64,000 nucleotides of DNA. It comes from JANNMJ01 sp031397815 (GTDB taxonomy: Bacteria > Bacteroidota > Bacteroidia > Cytophagales > Hymenobacteraceae). How positions within the stretch are numbered: position 1 is the stretch's first letter; each line of letters starts with the position of its first letter. The translations under genes were made by a program, and so were the position numbers. The notes beneath the pieces were generated by a model. It did not search any database and was not told where the DNA came from. It saw only the letters and a program-made list of their open reading frames with translations. Below are positions 35,302 to 44,226 of the stretch, piece by piece. The stretch spans positions 20,319 through 84,318 of the forward strand of contig JANNMJ010000062.1 in NCBI GenBank assembly GCA_031397815.1, in the 5' to 3' direction.

Positions 35302-35595
35302 CCCCGCCACTTGGCGGAGTGGCTTCCTTTCAACAGGAGATGGCACCGCCAAGTGGCGGAGTGCCTTCCCGATGAATGGAGACGGCACCGCCAAGTGGCG
35401 GTATGGCTTCCCGACGAATGGAGACGGCACCGCCAGTTGGCGGAGTGGCTTCCCGACGAAAGGAGGTGGCACCGCCAAGTGGCAGAGTGCCTTCCCGACG
35501 AATGGAGATGGCACCCCAATGTGGGCGGATGGCTTCCCGACGAAAGGAGACGGCACTCCAATGTGGACGGGTGGCTTCCCGTGCATCCGTGAAAG
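35302..35595. repeat. 42-bp tandem repeat, seven units
   Basis: Units start at 35302, 35344, 35386, 35428, 35470, 35512 and 35554. Most carry the near-palindrome CCGCCAAGTGGCGG (units 6-7 have degenerate versions) plus GGCTTCCCGACGAA. The period is a multiple of three and there are few stops, so frames on both strands stay open for 80-130 residues; they are repeats in every frame and lack protein character. The array begins 2 bp after the MFS stop and may end that transcript through serial hairpins. 35596-35724 shows nothing. Confidence 0.95.
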
Positions 35596-35724
35596 GGACA
35601 CCGTTTGATGCCGCATCGCGTCCGCCATCGCCGGTTTCCCCTTCGGGAACGCCAGTGTTCCGTTAAGCTCCCCTATTCTTACCTCCCCCCATTGCCCGCC
35701 TAAAGCAACTCCTAGCTGGCAGAA

Positions 35725-36276
35725 TTAAATTATCCCAAACCTTACTTTATATTCTAACAATGATTCTTTTGCAGCAAGAGGAATTCGAATCGTTTCGAAA
35801 GCCCGAATGGCTTCTGCCGCCAACAGCCGAATAGGATAGTTAGACAACTGACCTCGGCCAGTCCCTGTGTTAACCCCTATTTCAACACTGGTCTTAGAAA
35901 AAATTGGCGTATCAAATCGCACGAAACCGGCAACCAACTTTCCATCTGCACGGACGAGTACTCTAAGTATGACATATCCCTCGGCTCCTGCTCGCAAAGC
36001 TGGAAAAGGATATTTAATTGAATCGGCCAGCATAGCCCCCACTTTCATCAGCATACCCGAATCCAACTCAATCGTCGGCACAACCTTCAACTGCGTGCTA
36101 ACAAACGGCTCATCATCAATCGTCCGCACCGCAACAAATGGCTCTTCGCCAGCCTTCGCATTCGTCGCCACCGGAGCAGGGGAAGGCTTCCGGGGCCGCT
36201 CATGTCTTTGTGAGCGCTGACCCAGACTTGTAAAAGCGCACAAAGACAGCGCGACCAACAAAGAAATTCTTACCAT
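35725..36276 (-). CDS. TonB C-terminal-domain-like exported protein
   Basis: 183 residues with a signal peptide (MVRISLLVALSLCAFTSLG), a basic Pro-rich segment and a C-terminal domain resembling TonB/energy-transducer modules (YPFPALRAGAEGYVILRVLVRADGK, split across about 89-113). There is no membrane anchor beyond the signal peptide, so it is not a classic TonB. Such orphan domains are frequent in Bacteroidota. The composition is visibly more AT-rich than its neighbours, as is the small gene that follows upstream (36292-36498). Role unknown. Confidence 0.7.
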   Translation of the reverse strand: MVRISLLVALSLCAFTSLGQRSQRHERPRKPSPAPVATNAKAGEEPFVAVRTIDDEPFVSTQLKVVPTIELDSGMLMKVGAMLADSIKYPFPALRAGAEGYVILRVLVRADGKLVAGFVRFDTPIFSKTSVEIGVNTGTGRGQLSNYPIRLLAAEAIRAFETIRIPLAAKESLLEYKVRFGII

Positions 36277-36291
36277 CGATTTAAAAGCGAT

Positions 36292-36498
36292 TCAGGGAGT
36301 TAAGAATTTTACACAGACAAACAACATCCCCCCAAACCAAATCCCCAGCACCACCAACCCCACCGCATCGCGCACACGCTGCCGCCGGTTCTTCTGCGCT
36401 TGCGATAACGGCTTCTGCTTGTTGTACCGCGCCTCCCATAAATTGAATGGTAGTCCGAAAAGCGCGCTGCCGACAAGCTCATACAGAAAATCCATCAT
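36292..36498 (-). CDS. small membrane protein of unknown function
   Basis: 68 residues if started at the ATG at 36498 (MMDFLYELVGSALFGLPFNL); the frame is open to 36585 but that would run into the promoter box and start of mtaB. It has a hydrophobic N-terminal stretch, a basic middle (KQKPLSQAQKNRRQRVRD) and a C-terminal helix (VGLVVLGIWFGGMLFVCVKF), so probably one or two membrane segments. 15 bp separate its stop from the TonB-like gene downstream; the pair could be co-transcribed. No family recognised. Confidence 0.6.
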   Translation of the reverse strand: MMDFLYELVGSALFGLPFNLWEARYNKQKPLSQAQKNRRQRVRDAVGLVVLGIWFGGMLFVCVKFLTP

Positions 36499-36612
36499 AC
36501 TCTTTACCGATACGCGACCGATTAGCCGCCTTCCTCCCCCGAACGAATAACCACCAACGAATGTAATCACGCGCTTATTGCCCATCGGCGGCGCTGTTCC
36601 CGCGCCCGTCCC

Positions 36613-36620
36613 GACCTTTG
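36613..36620 (+). promoter_or_regulatory. -7 box GACCTTTG before mtaB
   Basis: GACCTTTG ends 5 bases before the ATG at 36626, supporting that start and a leaderless transcript. It lies upstream of the oppositely oriented small membrane gene start at 36498. Confidence 0.55.
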
Positions 36621-36625
36621 CGCCT

Positions 36626-37960
36626 ATGTCCTCGATTGCTTTCTATACCCTCGGCTGTAAGCTCAACTTCTCGGAGTCTTCGGCGCTCGCCCGCTCCTTC
36701 GAGACGCGCGGCTGGGCGCGTAAGGCGTTCCACGAAGGCGCCGATGTGGTGGTGGTGAACACTTGCTCCGTCACCGACCACGCCGACCGTAAGTGCAAGA
36801 AAGTGGTGCAGGAAGCGCGGCGCCATAACCCGGCCGCGCGGGTCGTCATCGTGGGGTGCTACGCGCAGCTCAAGCCGCAGGAAATCGCCACGATTCCCGG
36901 TGTGAGCGCCGTGTTTGGCGCCGCCGAGAAATTCGACCTCGCCCACCACGTCGAAGCCCTCCTCGCGAACCCCGCCGCCGACGCCGCACCGCTCGTCCTG
37001 ACCTCCCCCATCGCGCACGCCAACACCTTCGTGCCCGCCTACTCGTCCGGCGACCGTACCCGCACCTTCCTCAAAGTGCAGGACGGCTGCGATTACTCGT
37101 GCTCGTTCTGCACCATCCCGCTGGCGCGGGGCAAGTCGCGTTCGGGGGATATCGCGGGGGTTTTGGCGCAGGTCGAAGAGATTGCCGCGTCCGGCACGGT
37201 GCAGGAAATTGTGCTCACGGGCGTCAATCTCGGTGATTTCGGCCTCGATTCTGACGGCACCCGCCAAGAGACGTTCACGCAGCTCGCGCACCGTCTCGCC
37301 GCCGATGCGCCCGCGCCGATTCAGCGGTTCCGCATCTCGTCCATCGAACCCAATCTGCTCACCGATGAAGTCATCGACCTCGTCGCGAGCGGCACGCGGT
37401 TTATGCCGCACTTCCACATCCCGCTCCAATCCGGCTCCGACCGGATTTTGCGCCTGATGCGCCGCCGCTACCTCACCAAGCTCTACTCCGACCGCATCAC
37501 GCGCATCAAAACCCTGATGCCGCACTGCGGAATCGGGGTCGATGTCATCGTCGGATTCCCCGGTGAAACCGACGCCGACTTCCGCGAGACCCACGATTTC
37601 CTCGCCGCCCTGCCCGTCACGTACCTCCACGTTTTCCCGTACTCCGAGCGCGCCAACACCCTCGCCGCCGAGCTGCCGGGCCGCGTGCCGGAGCGCATCC
37701 GCTCGCAGCGCACCGAGCAGTTGCGCAACCTCTCGGAACGCAAGCGCCGCGATTTTGCCGAAAGCCGCCTCGGCACCACCGCCCGCGTGCTGTTCGAGGC
37801 TGAAGTCAACGCCGCCGGACAGCTCGAAGGCTATACCGAGAACTACATCCGCGTCGCGCTCCCCTACGACCCGCTGCTGGTGGGCGAAATCCGCGAAGTG
37901 AGCCTCACCGAGCTGACTGCTGGGGGCTTGGTGTTGGCGGAAGAAGCTATCGTGGCGTAA
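36626..37960 (+). CDS. mtaB: tRNA (N6-threonylcarbamoyladenosine(37)-C2)-methylthiotransferase MtaB
   Basis: 444 residues. Three N-terminal UPF0004 cysteines for the first [4Fe-4S] cluster are in TLGCKLN, NTCSVT and VGCYAQ; the radical SAM cluster motif CDYSCSFC follows. Further landmarks are GVNLGDFG, the HIPLQSGSDRILRLMRRRY motif and GVDVIVGFPGETDADF. The C-terminus resembles a TRAM domain (GYTENYIRVALPYDPLLVGE). It converts t6A to ms2t6A at position 37 of ANN-decoding tRNAs. MiaB and RimO are close relatives; the TLGCKLN opening and LQSGSD context favour MtaB. The stop is 16 bp from the convergent RsmB-like gene end. Confidence 0.93.
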   Translation: MSSIAFYTLGCKLNFSESSALARSFETRGWARKAFHEGADVVVVNTCSVTDHADRKCKKVVQEARRHNPAARVVIVGCYAQLKPQEIATIPGVSAVFGAAEKFDLAHHVEALLANPAADAAPLVLTSPIAHANTFVPAYSSGDRTRTFLKVQDGCDYSCSFCTIPLARGKSRSGDIAGVLAQVEEIAASGTVQEIVLTGVNLGDFGLDSDGTRQETFTQLAHRLAADAPAPIQRFRISSIEPNLLTDEVIDLVASGTRFMPHFHIPLQSGSDRILRLMRRRYLTKLYSDRITRIKTLMPHCGIGVDVIVGFPGETDADFRETHDFLAALPVTYLHVFPYSERANTLAAELPGRVPERIRSQRTEQLRNLSERKRRDFAESRLGTTARVLFEAEVNAAGQLEGYTENYIRVALPYDPLLVGEIREVSLTELTAGGLVLAEEAIVA

Positions 37961-37976
37961 CGAGGGTTTTCCCGAC

Positions 37977-39182
37977 TCAAACCCGCTTCCGCAGAACGGC
38001 GAAATAGAACCCGTCGAACCCCGATTCTGACGTCCACGTCCGGTTTTCTTCCAGTAATTCCAAATCGGCGGTCGTTTCGAGGCGTTCGCGCACCACGGCT
38101 TCGCCTTCCTGCGGCAGCAGCGAGCAGGTGGCGTACACCAGCAGCCCGCCGGGCTTGAGCATCGCGGGGTATTCGCGCAGAATCATCCGTTGCACCTCGC
38201 CCACATCGGCCACCGCTTGCGGCGTGAGGCGGTTTTTGATGTCGGGTTGACGGCGCATCGTCCCCGAACCGGAACACGGCACGTCTAAGAGGAGTCGGTC
38301 GGCCCACCCTGCTAGCTGATGGCGCGTGGTGGCGTCGGCCAGCCCCGTCCGGATGCCCGTAGCGCCCGCCCGCGCCGCCCGTCGGCGCAGTTCCGTCAGG
38401 CGCTCCTCTCCCACATCGAGCGCCCAAATCTTCCCCTGATTCCCGAGGAGCGCCGCCAGATGCAGCGTCTTGCCCCCAGCGCCCGCGCAGCCGTCAATCA
38501 CGTGCATCCCCGGCTCCACCCGCAACGCCGGGGAAATCAATTGCGACCCGGCATCCTGCACCTCCACCAACCCGCTCTGAAACGCCGCCGACCGCGCCAA
38601 CGGCTTTCGCTGCAACAGCCGCAACGCCGACGGCACCCCCGGCACCAAATCCGTATCGATGCCCTCGTCGAGTAAGCGCGTCGCGGCCTCACTCAACGTG
38701 GTTTTCAGGGTGTTCACCCGCAGCGTCACGGGCGCCGCGCCGTTCTGCGCCGTCAGCTCGGCGGGCCAGCGGTCGGCCCATTCGGGTAGCGGCGGCACCG
38801 CGAGCCAATCCGGCATCGACTCCCGAATCGCCAGCGGCAAGGACTCATCCGTCAGCCGCCGAGCGATAACCTCGGCGTCCAGCTCCGCGAACTCTACCCA
38901 TTGCGGCAGGGCAATCTCGCGGCGTACCAGATGCGCTGCGAAGAGCGCCCACGCGTCGTCGCGGCCCGCCGCAACCGTCAGCAGGCGCTGCCAGCGCACG
39001 ATTTCGTAAATGGCATCCGCCACGAACGCCCGATCACGGGAGCCCCATTTCGGATTGTGCCGAAACTGAAAATCCACCACCCGCTCGGCCACCCGCTGAT
39101 TCTCGAAAATCTCCGCGAGGGCCGTCACCACGGCTTCCGCCAGATTTCGATACACGCGGACGGGGGTAGTAGGCTTTGCCAT
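37977..39182 (-). CDS. RsmB/NOP-family 16S rRNA m5C methyltransferase
   Basis: 401 residues from the ATG at 39182; the frame stays open to 39458 but the extra 92 residues lack domain character. An N-terminal NusB-like helical part (AERVVDFQFRHNPKWGSRDRAF) is followed by the Rossmann methyltransferase: SAM site VIDGCAGAGGKTLHLA, motif IV DVPCSGSGTMRRQPD and motif VI with catalytic cysteine in YATCSLLPQEGE. This is the RsmB/Fmu arrangement, which methylates C967 of 16S rRNA in E. coli; the exact base here is inferred. Convergent with mtaB, another RNA-modification gene. Confidence 0.92.
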   Translation of the reverse strand: MAKPTTPVRVYRNLAEAVVTALAEIFENQRVAERVVDFQFRHNPKWGSRDRAFVADAIYEIVRWQRLLTVAAGRDDAWALFAAHLVRREIALPQWVEFAELDAEVIARRLTDESLPLAIRESMPDWLAVPPLPEWADRWPAELTAQNGAAPVTLRVNTLKTTLSEAATRLLDEGIDTDLVPGVPSALRLLQRKPLARSAAFQSGLVEVQDAGSQLISPALRVEPGMHVIDGCAGAGGKTLHLAALLGNQGKIWALDVGEERLTELRRRAARAGATGIRTGLADATTRHQLAGWADRLLLDVPCSGSGTMRRQPDIKNRLTPQAVADVGEVQRMILREYPAMLKPGGLLVYATCSLLPQEGEAVVRERLETTADLELLEENRTWTSESGFDGFYFAVLRKRV

Positions 39183-39476
39183 AACAACGCAATGGAACCG
39201 GTTGAGGCGGCAAAATACCGCCATAGTCGCCACTAACCCTGCGGCGCCCCTCCCCGACCCTGCCCCGATGCCCGGCCCCAAGTCTCCGCTTTCCGTCCCG
39301 AATGCGAACAAATAAATACGCATCCCCGGCGCTTTCGCATTCCCTCTCGTACACCCTTCGCGACCTTCCCCGCACTCGGCCCCAACAGCGAAGCTTCTTG
39401 TCAAATCCGCCCCGTCATTGGACTTTCTTCCCTGTCGATTCCTGCCCGCTGCGCTCATCTTGTCGACCCGCTCCCA

Positions 39477-40607
39477 ATGGTTAATCTAAGCCGCTTTTTC
39501 ATGGGACAGGCCGATACCTGCAACCATTTGATGTTCGTCTACGACGCCACCGACCAACGCGTCCTCTACGTCAATGCCGCGTATGAGACGATGATGCACG
39601 GCACCTGCGCGAACGTCAATGAGGAATATCCGGCGCTCCTCGCGCTCCTGCACCCCGACGACCGCGAATACCTCGTTCAGTATTGGCAAAATTGGACGAA
39701 AGGCCGCACCACGAATGAGGTCGAAGTCCGGTATCTGGAGCCTAACCGCCCCCAGCAATGGCTCTCCCTGACGCCTTCTTTTCAGACATCCGACGACGGC
39801 CACGCCCTACTCGGCGGCACTATCCGGAATATCAGCACTCCGAAGCATTATCAGGAGAACGCCGACCTCTTCAATAGCCGTAAAAACGCGACCCTTGAGA
39901 TTTTATCGCACGACCTGAGCAGCTCGTTTATTCTGATTCAGCAAATTGCCGAATTTCTGCGCGAAGAAATGGCTGCCCGCACCGATAGCCGCGTTCCCGA
40001 TATGCTGAATGTCCTCGAAACGACCAGCCAGAACAGCGTCGGGATGATTCGAAACCTCATCAACCTCGAATTTCTGACGTCCGTCAATACCGACCTCAAA
40101 TGCGACCGCGTTGATATCGGCCCCATCCTGCGCACGCCGCTCGAACAGCTCCAGAGCGGCCAGCGCCTGCTCGGTCATCAGTTTAGCTACACCCTTCCCA
40201 CGGAAGCGGTTTACGTCAGTCTCGACGTCAATAAATTCACGCAGGTCGTTATTAACCTCGTCAGCAACGCCTTAAAATTTACTCCTGACGACGGCCACGT
40301 CGAGGTCGTCATCGAGGCCTTGCCCGAGACCGTCCGCATCCTCGTCACCGATAACGGCGTTGGGATTCCGCTGAATCTCCAGCCCTTCCTCTTCGAGCGG
40401 TTCACGAAAGCCCGGCGGCTCGGCCTACGCGGCGAAGCCACGACCGGTCTCGGCCTTGCCCTCTGCAAAAACATCGTAGAGTGGCACCACGGCACCATTT
40501 CCGTGGTCAGCACCGAGGGCGTCGGCACCACCTTCACCGTCGAGCTGCCCCGCATCGAAGTCCTCGAAGCGGTTATCGCTTCCCCCCGGGCCATCGCCAC
40601 CGAATAA
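39477..40607 (+). CDS. PAS-domain sensor histidine kinase
   Basis: 376 residues, no membrane segment. PAS-like domain at about 10-130 (IRNIS near its end), a dimerisation helix with candidate phospho-acceptor His145 in LEILSHDLSSS (HD rather than the usual HE), and HATPase_c with N box NLVSNALKF, G1 DNGVGIPLN and G2 TGLGLALCKNIVEWH. No receiver is fused and no regulator is adjacent, so it is an orphan kinase. Start ATG at 39477. Gap 39183-39476 shows no other feature. Confidence 0.92.
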   Translation: MVNLSRFFMGQADTCNHLMFVYDATDQRVLYVNAAYETMMHGTCANVNEEYPALLALLHPDDREYLVQYWQNWTKGRTTNEVEVRYLEPNRPQQWLSLTPSFQTSDDGHALLGGTIRNISTPKHYQENADLFNSRKNATLEILSHDLSSSFILIQQIAEFLREEMAARTDSRVPDMLNVLETTSQNSVGMIRNLINLEFLTSVNTDLKCDRVDIGPILRTPLEQLQSGQRLLGHQFSYTLPTEAVYVSLDVNKFTQVVINLVSNALKFTPDDGHVEVVIEALPETVRILVTDNGVGIPLNLQPFLFERFTKARRLGLRGEATTGLGLALCKNIVEWHHGTISVVSTEGVGTTFTVELPRIEVLEAVIASPRAIATE

Positions 40608-40660
40608 CCCGCCGCCCCGCCCATTCCGGCCTCCGGTTTATCCGCTGCCCCGCCCCGCGC

Positions 40661-41161
40661 TCAGCGCCCCACCCAATACGACATTTCCGTCTTATTAAAA
40701 TACGTCTCGCCGTCTTTAAAGGCGTTCACTTCCGTCCCCCACGCCTCGAAGCCGAACTGCTCGTACAGCCGCCGCGCGCGGGTATTCGACTCGATCACCA
40801 CCAGATTCACCTTCTCGATACCCGGCAACCCGGCAGCCCGGCGCAGCACTTCGGTAATCAGCACCTTACCCACGCCTAACCCGCCGAACTCGCGCGCCAC
40901 GTACATCCGGAACAGCACGCCCCGGTGCCGGTGCCGCTCCCGTGTAACGCCCTCCCGCTGAAAGCTGACCACCCCGGCCAGCTCCCCGCCCTCCGTCCGC
41001 ACCCCGAGCGTGAACGAATCGGGTGCGCCGGTCGTCGGAAAAGGCTCCGGCCGCTCATCCGCCGGGCTGATGCCGAAACAATCCGGATGACGCTCCAAGC
41101 CTTCCATAAAAAACGCTTTGTATTCGGCCTTGTCGGCGTCGGTGAGGTCGTGAAGGGTCAT
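40661..41161 (-). CDS. GNAT-family N-acetyltransferase
   Basis: 166 residues. The acetyl-CoA-binding motif A is seen as MYVAREFGGLGVGKVLI, preceded by beta strands (LAGVVSFQREGVTRE, RGVLFRM) and followed by LVVIESNTRARRLYEQFGFEAWG, a standard motif B. It transfers an acetyl group to an amine of unknown identity. It converges with the histidine kinase (53 bp gap) and lies downstream of the NADAR gene on the same strand (105 bp gap). Confidence 0.92.
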   Translation of the reverse strand: MTLHDLTDADKAEYKAFFMEGLERHPDCFGISPADERPEPFPTTGAPDSFTLGVRTEGGELAGVVSFQREGVTRERHRHRGVLFRMYVAREFGGLGVGKVLITEVLRRAAGLPGIEKVNLVVIESNTRARRLYEQFGFEAWGTEVNAFKDGETYFNKTEMSYWVGR

Positions 41162-41266
41162 CGGTTTCTTTATTGGGGAGATAGCGAGGGGTGTTTGCTT
41201 CGTGGTGGGGGCTGTATTAAAGTGTTTTCTGTCGAAAGGGAAGCAGGTGCTTCATCCGGCACGCTG

Positions 41267-41818
41267 CTATACCTTTCCGAGGGAATCACGAACGTCCATC
41301 AGGGCAAAGCCGAGCAGATTCAGCCCTTGCCACGCGTTTACGTCGGCGGCACGGGGGTCGTCTTGAGCCAGTCCGATGCCCCACACCGGGTCAACCGGAC
41401 TTGCTTCGACCAATATTCTGTCGGCGGTTTGCTTCAGATAAGCGGCCAGCGCGGCATGTTGCCCGAATTTATGCGCATTCCCAGCGCGCACAATCTCATA
41501 CCGCGCTCCGGCCCATATCGCCTCGTCGAAACCGACAATCTCCCGCCCCAATTGCTTCGCTTCGCCGGGCGTACGGGCACTCAACACGCGCGCTGCAATG
41601 TCCGCATCGCCGAATAGCCGCGCTTTCTGCACCATCATCCAATGCTCTGCCGTGCAGAAGGTTTCTGATTCGACCACGAACGGACTCTCGAACCACTGAC
41701 TAAAGCAGAATTTACCGACCGGCTCATTCAACTTATTCGAGTGACCCCAGAAATACAAAAACTTCGCAGCCCGTCCGGCGGCGTGTTCCTGTTGGAGCCA
41801 ATCGACGGAATATTTCAC
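41267..41818 (-). CDS. NADAR-family protein (YbiA/RibX-like, DUF1768)
   Basis: 183 residues spanning one NADAR domain: FSQWFESPFVVESETFCTAEHWMMVQKARLF, split here as FCTAEHW and MMVQKARLF at about 54-70, then HKFGQHAALAAYL, LVEASPVDPVWGIG and LNLLGFALMDVRDSL. YbiA-type members hydrolyse N-glycosidic bonds of reactive riboflavin intermediates; other NADAR proteins act on ADP-ribose conjugates. No riboflavin or ADP-ribosylation gene is in the window. It overlaps the upstream heptose kinase gene by an ATGA (41815-41818), so the two are translated together. Confidence 0.92.
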   Translation of the reverse strand: MKYSVDWLQQEHAAGRAAKFLYFWGHSNKLNEPVGKFCFSQWFESPFVVESETFCTAEHWMMVQKARLFGDADIAARVLSARTPGEAKQLGREIVGFDEAIWAGARYEIVRAGNAHKFGQHAALAAYLKQTADRILVEASPVDPVWGIGLAQDDPRAADVNAWQGLNLLGFALMDVRDSLGKV

Positions 41819-42831
41819 GCCTTTGCCGTCAGAATATCCCCCAGCTTCTCCTCCGCTTCCGCCAACAGCAACTCTTTTTGAATCGGCACCACCCCCACGC
41901 GCTCACATACCAGCCCGCCGCCGAGGTTGGCGAGGGCCGCGAGGGCTGCCGCCGGAATCCGCCGCGCCAGGCATAGCGCCGCGATGCTTATCACGGTATC
42001 GCCCGCGCCCGAAACGTCCACAATGGCGCGCTCGTGGGCGGGTAAATACGTCGGCTCGCCGTCAGAGGTCTGCACGAAGACGCCGCGCTCCGATAACGTC
42101 ACGAACACGATTTCCGGCTCCAAGCGCCGCCGCAATTCGTTTACCGCTGCCTCGAAAGCCGGACGCTGGAACCCAATGAACTCGGCCTTCAAACCCTCTT
42201 TCAGCTCCTTCAGATTCGGCTTGAAGAGCGTGCAGCCGACGTACGCGAGGAAATTCTTCTTCTTCGGGTCTACTGCTGTCGGAATCCCTGCTGCCCGCGC
42301 CGCCGCCAGCATCTTCGGGATGTTCAGCGCCGTGAGCACGCCCTTGTCGTAGTCCTCAAAAATGACCACATCGGCCCTCGTCAGCAGCTGCGTAAACCGC
42401 ACTTCGAGGCGCTGCATCTCCGTGGCCGTCAAGGGGGCTTCTACTTCCGAATCGATGCGGAGTAATTGCTGATCGCTGGCGAGAATCCGCTCTTTCACGG
42501 TCGTGGGGCGCTCCACCGACTTCACCATACCGTCCGTCGGAAGGCCCACGTCGTTCATCAGTCGCAGTAAATCGGCTCCGTCGGGGTCGTCGCCGACTAC
42601 GCTGCACAGCAGCGGCGTTGCGCCGAGCGCCCGGATGTTGAGCGCCACATTCGCGGCGCCGCCGAGCCGCCGCTCGCGGCGCACGACGTTCACAATCGGC
42701 ACCGGCGCCTCCGGCGATAACCGCGTCGCGCGGCCCCAGAGGTACGCATCAATCATCACATCCCCCACGACAAGCACCGTGAGCGAGTTGAACGACGTAA
42801 ATAAATTGGTCAGACCAACTGGATTTGACAT
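41815..42831 (-). CDS. D-glycero-beta-D-manno-heptose-7-phosphate kinase (HldE kinase domain/RfaE1-like, PfkB family)
   Basis: 338 residues. PfkB signatures: GGAANVALNIRALG near the N-terminus and DVSGAGDTVISIAALCLA at the C-terminus, with the catalytic aspartate in GAGDT. DVMIDAYLWGRATRLSPEAPVPI is the substrate-side motif typical of RfaE/HldE kinases (residues about 24-46), and IFEDYDKGVL and FKPNLKEL fit. It lacks the C-terminal nucleotidyltransferase of bifunctional HldE, so it is the stand-alone kinase type. It phosphorylates heptose-7-P at C1 in ADP-heptose synthesis for lipopolysaccharide or glycoproteins. The partner genes (GmhA, GmhB, RfaE2) are not in the window. Confidence 0.88.
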   Translation of the reverse strand: MSNPVGLTNLFTSFNSLTVLVVGDVMIDAYLWGRATRLSPEAPVPIVNVVRRERRLGGAANVALNIRALGATPLLCSVVGDDPDGADLLRLMNDVGLPTDGMVKSVERPTTVKERILASDQQLLRIDSEVEAPLTATEMQRLEVRFTQLLTRADVVIFEDYDKGVLTALNIPKMLAAARAAGIPTAVDPKKKNFLAYVGCTLFKPNLKELKEGLKAEFIGFQRPAFEAAVNELRRRLEPEIVFVTLSERGVFVQTSDGEPTYLPAHERAIVDVSGAGDTVISIAALCLARRIPAAALAALANLGGGLVCERVGVVPIQKELLLAEAEEKLGDILTAKA

Positions 42832-42927
42832 AGCAGCGAACGACGAACTCTCCTAACGTTTCGTTTGGGGTGCGCGACGTGCGGGGGCCGTATTTATTTC
42901 CTCCCCTCCACCCGCCGAAGCTAATAT

Positions 42928-44157
42928 TCAGACCAATTTCCCCAAGCTCACCTTCATCCGCCGCGCCGCTTCGAGCAGCTTCTCATCCGCCGCCGCGTAC
43001 GAGAGCCGCAGGCAGTTCGGCTCCCCAAACGCATCCCCCGACACGAGCGCTACGTGCGCATCCGAGAGCAGGTACAGCGCCAAATCCATCACATTCCCAA
43101 TCACTTGCCCGTCCGGCGTGTGCTTGCCGAAAAACGAGCTGACGTTCGGGAACAGATAAAAAGCCCCCTCCGGCTCACTGAGCTGCAAACCGGGAATCTC
43201 GCGCATCGCCTTGAGCATCAGGTCGCGGCGGCGCAGGTAATGCGCGCACATCTCGTCCGATGCGGCCCGGCCGCCTTGCAGCGCCGCCAGTGCCGCCCGC
43301 TGCGCGATAGAGCAAGTGCCCGACGTCACCTGACTTTGCATCTTATCGCAGGCCGCCGCAATCTCGGGGCGCGCCGCGAGGTATCCCACGCGCCAGCCGG
43401 TCATCGCGTAGCCCTTCGAGAAGCCGTTGATGGTCACCACACGGTCGGCAATCTCCGGCACGCGGCCGATGCTGAACAGCGGCTCCTGCCCGAAATAGAT
43501 GTACTCGTAAATCTCGTCGGCAATGACGTGGATGCGCTCGTGCTTGGCTACCACGGCGGCAATCGCTTCCAGCTCGGCGCGAGAGAACACGGCGCCCGTC
43601 GGGTTGCACGGCGACGAATACATAATTGCCTTCGTGCGCGGCGTAATCGCGGCTTCGAGCTGCGCGGCCGTCACCTTGTAATCGTTCTCCAACGTGCCCG
43701 TCAGATGCACCGGCACGCCGTCGGCGAGCTTCACCATCTCCTCGTAGCTCACCCAGAACGGCGCGAAGATGATGACTTCATCGCCGGGGTCGACTAAGCT
43801 GAGAATCGCGTTCACCAGCGCCTGTTTCGCGCCCGTGCTCACCACGATCTGCGTCGGCAGGAAGTCGAGGTGATTGTCGCGCCGGAGCTTGTCGGCAATC
43901 GCCTGCCGCAGCTCGGGGAAGCCGGGCACCGGCGTGTAATACGTGAAGCCTTCATCAAGGGCACGCTTAGCGGCATCCTTGATGTAATCGGGCGTCGGGA
44001 AGTCCGGCTCGCCGAACGTCAGGTTCACAACATCAACCCCGCGCGCAGTCAGCTCGCGCGAGCGTTTCGCCATCGCAATGGTTTGCGATTCGGCCAGATG
44101 CTGAATGCGCTCAGATAGAAAAGAGGACGAAGCGACGGGCGCGGCGACGGTGGTCAT
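42928..44157 (-). CDS. class I/II PLP-dependent aminotransferase (aspartate aminotransferase-like)
   Basis: 409 residues; start ATG at 44157 because the frame upstream to 44220 lacks sequence character. Fold-type I markers: NLTFGEPDFPTPDYIKDAAK, YSSPCNPTGAVF, VIADEIYEYIYF and the PLP lysine in NGFSKGYAMTGWRVGYLAA. This is the subgroup that includes bacterial aspartate aminotransferases. It lies 69 bp downstream of dcd on the same strand and 96 bp upstream of the heptose kinase gene. Exact amino-donor range cannot be read by eye. Confidence 0.93.
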   Translation of the reverse strand: MTTVAAPVASSSFLSERIQHLAESQTIAMAKRSRELTARGVDVVNLTFGEPDFPTPDYIKDAAKRALDEGFTYYTPVPGFPELRQAIADKLRRDNHLDFLPTQIVVSTGAKQALVNAILSLVDPGDEVIIFAPFWVSYEEMVKLADGVPVHLTGTLENDYKVTAAQLEAAITPRTKAIMYSSPCNPTGAVFSRAELEAIAAVVAKHERIHVIADEIYEYIYFGQEPLFSIGRVPEIADRVVTINGFSKGYAMTGWRVGYLAARPEIAAACDKMQSQVTSGTCSIAQRAALAALQGGRAASDEMCAHYLRRRDLMLKAMREIPGLQLSEPEGAFYLFPNVSSFFGKHTPDGQVIGNVMDLALYLLSDAHVALVSGDAFGEPNCLRLSYAAADEKLLEAARRMKVSLGKLV

Positions 44158-44226
44158 TCGGACGGGCTGGTTGGTGAAGGCGGAAAGGGTCGGTAAAGGT
44201 AGTAGCCGCCAACCGACCACAAAACC

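Noticed and set aside
35302..35595. Possible CRISPR array
   Set aside because: Units are contiguous tandem copies without unique spacers and no cas genes are nearby. The same applies to the arrays at 12261 and 49984.
35242..35666. Several repetitive open frames across the 42-bp array
   Set aside because: All frames are open because the period is a multiple of three; no signal peptide, no domain, and the repeat is palindromic DNA.
36575..37630. 351-residue minus-strand frame
   Set aside because: Antisense of mtaB, whose cysteine motifs are conserved in the plus frame.
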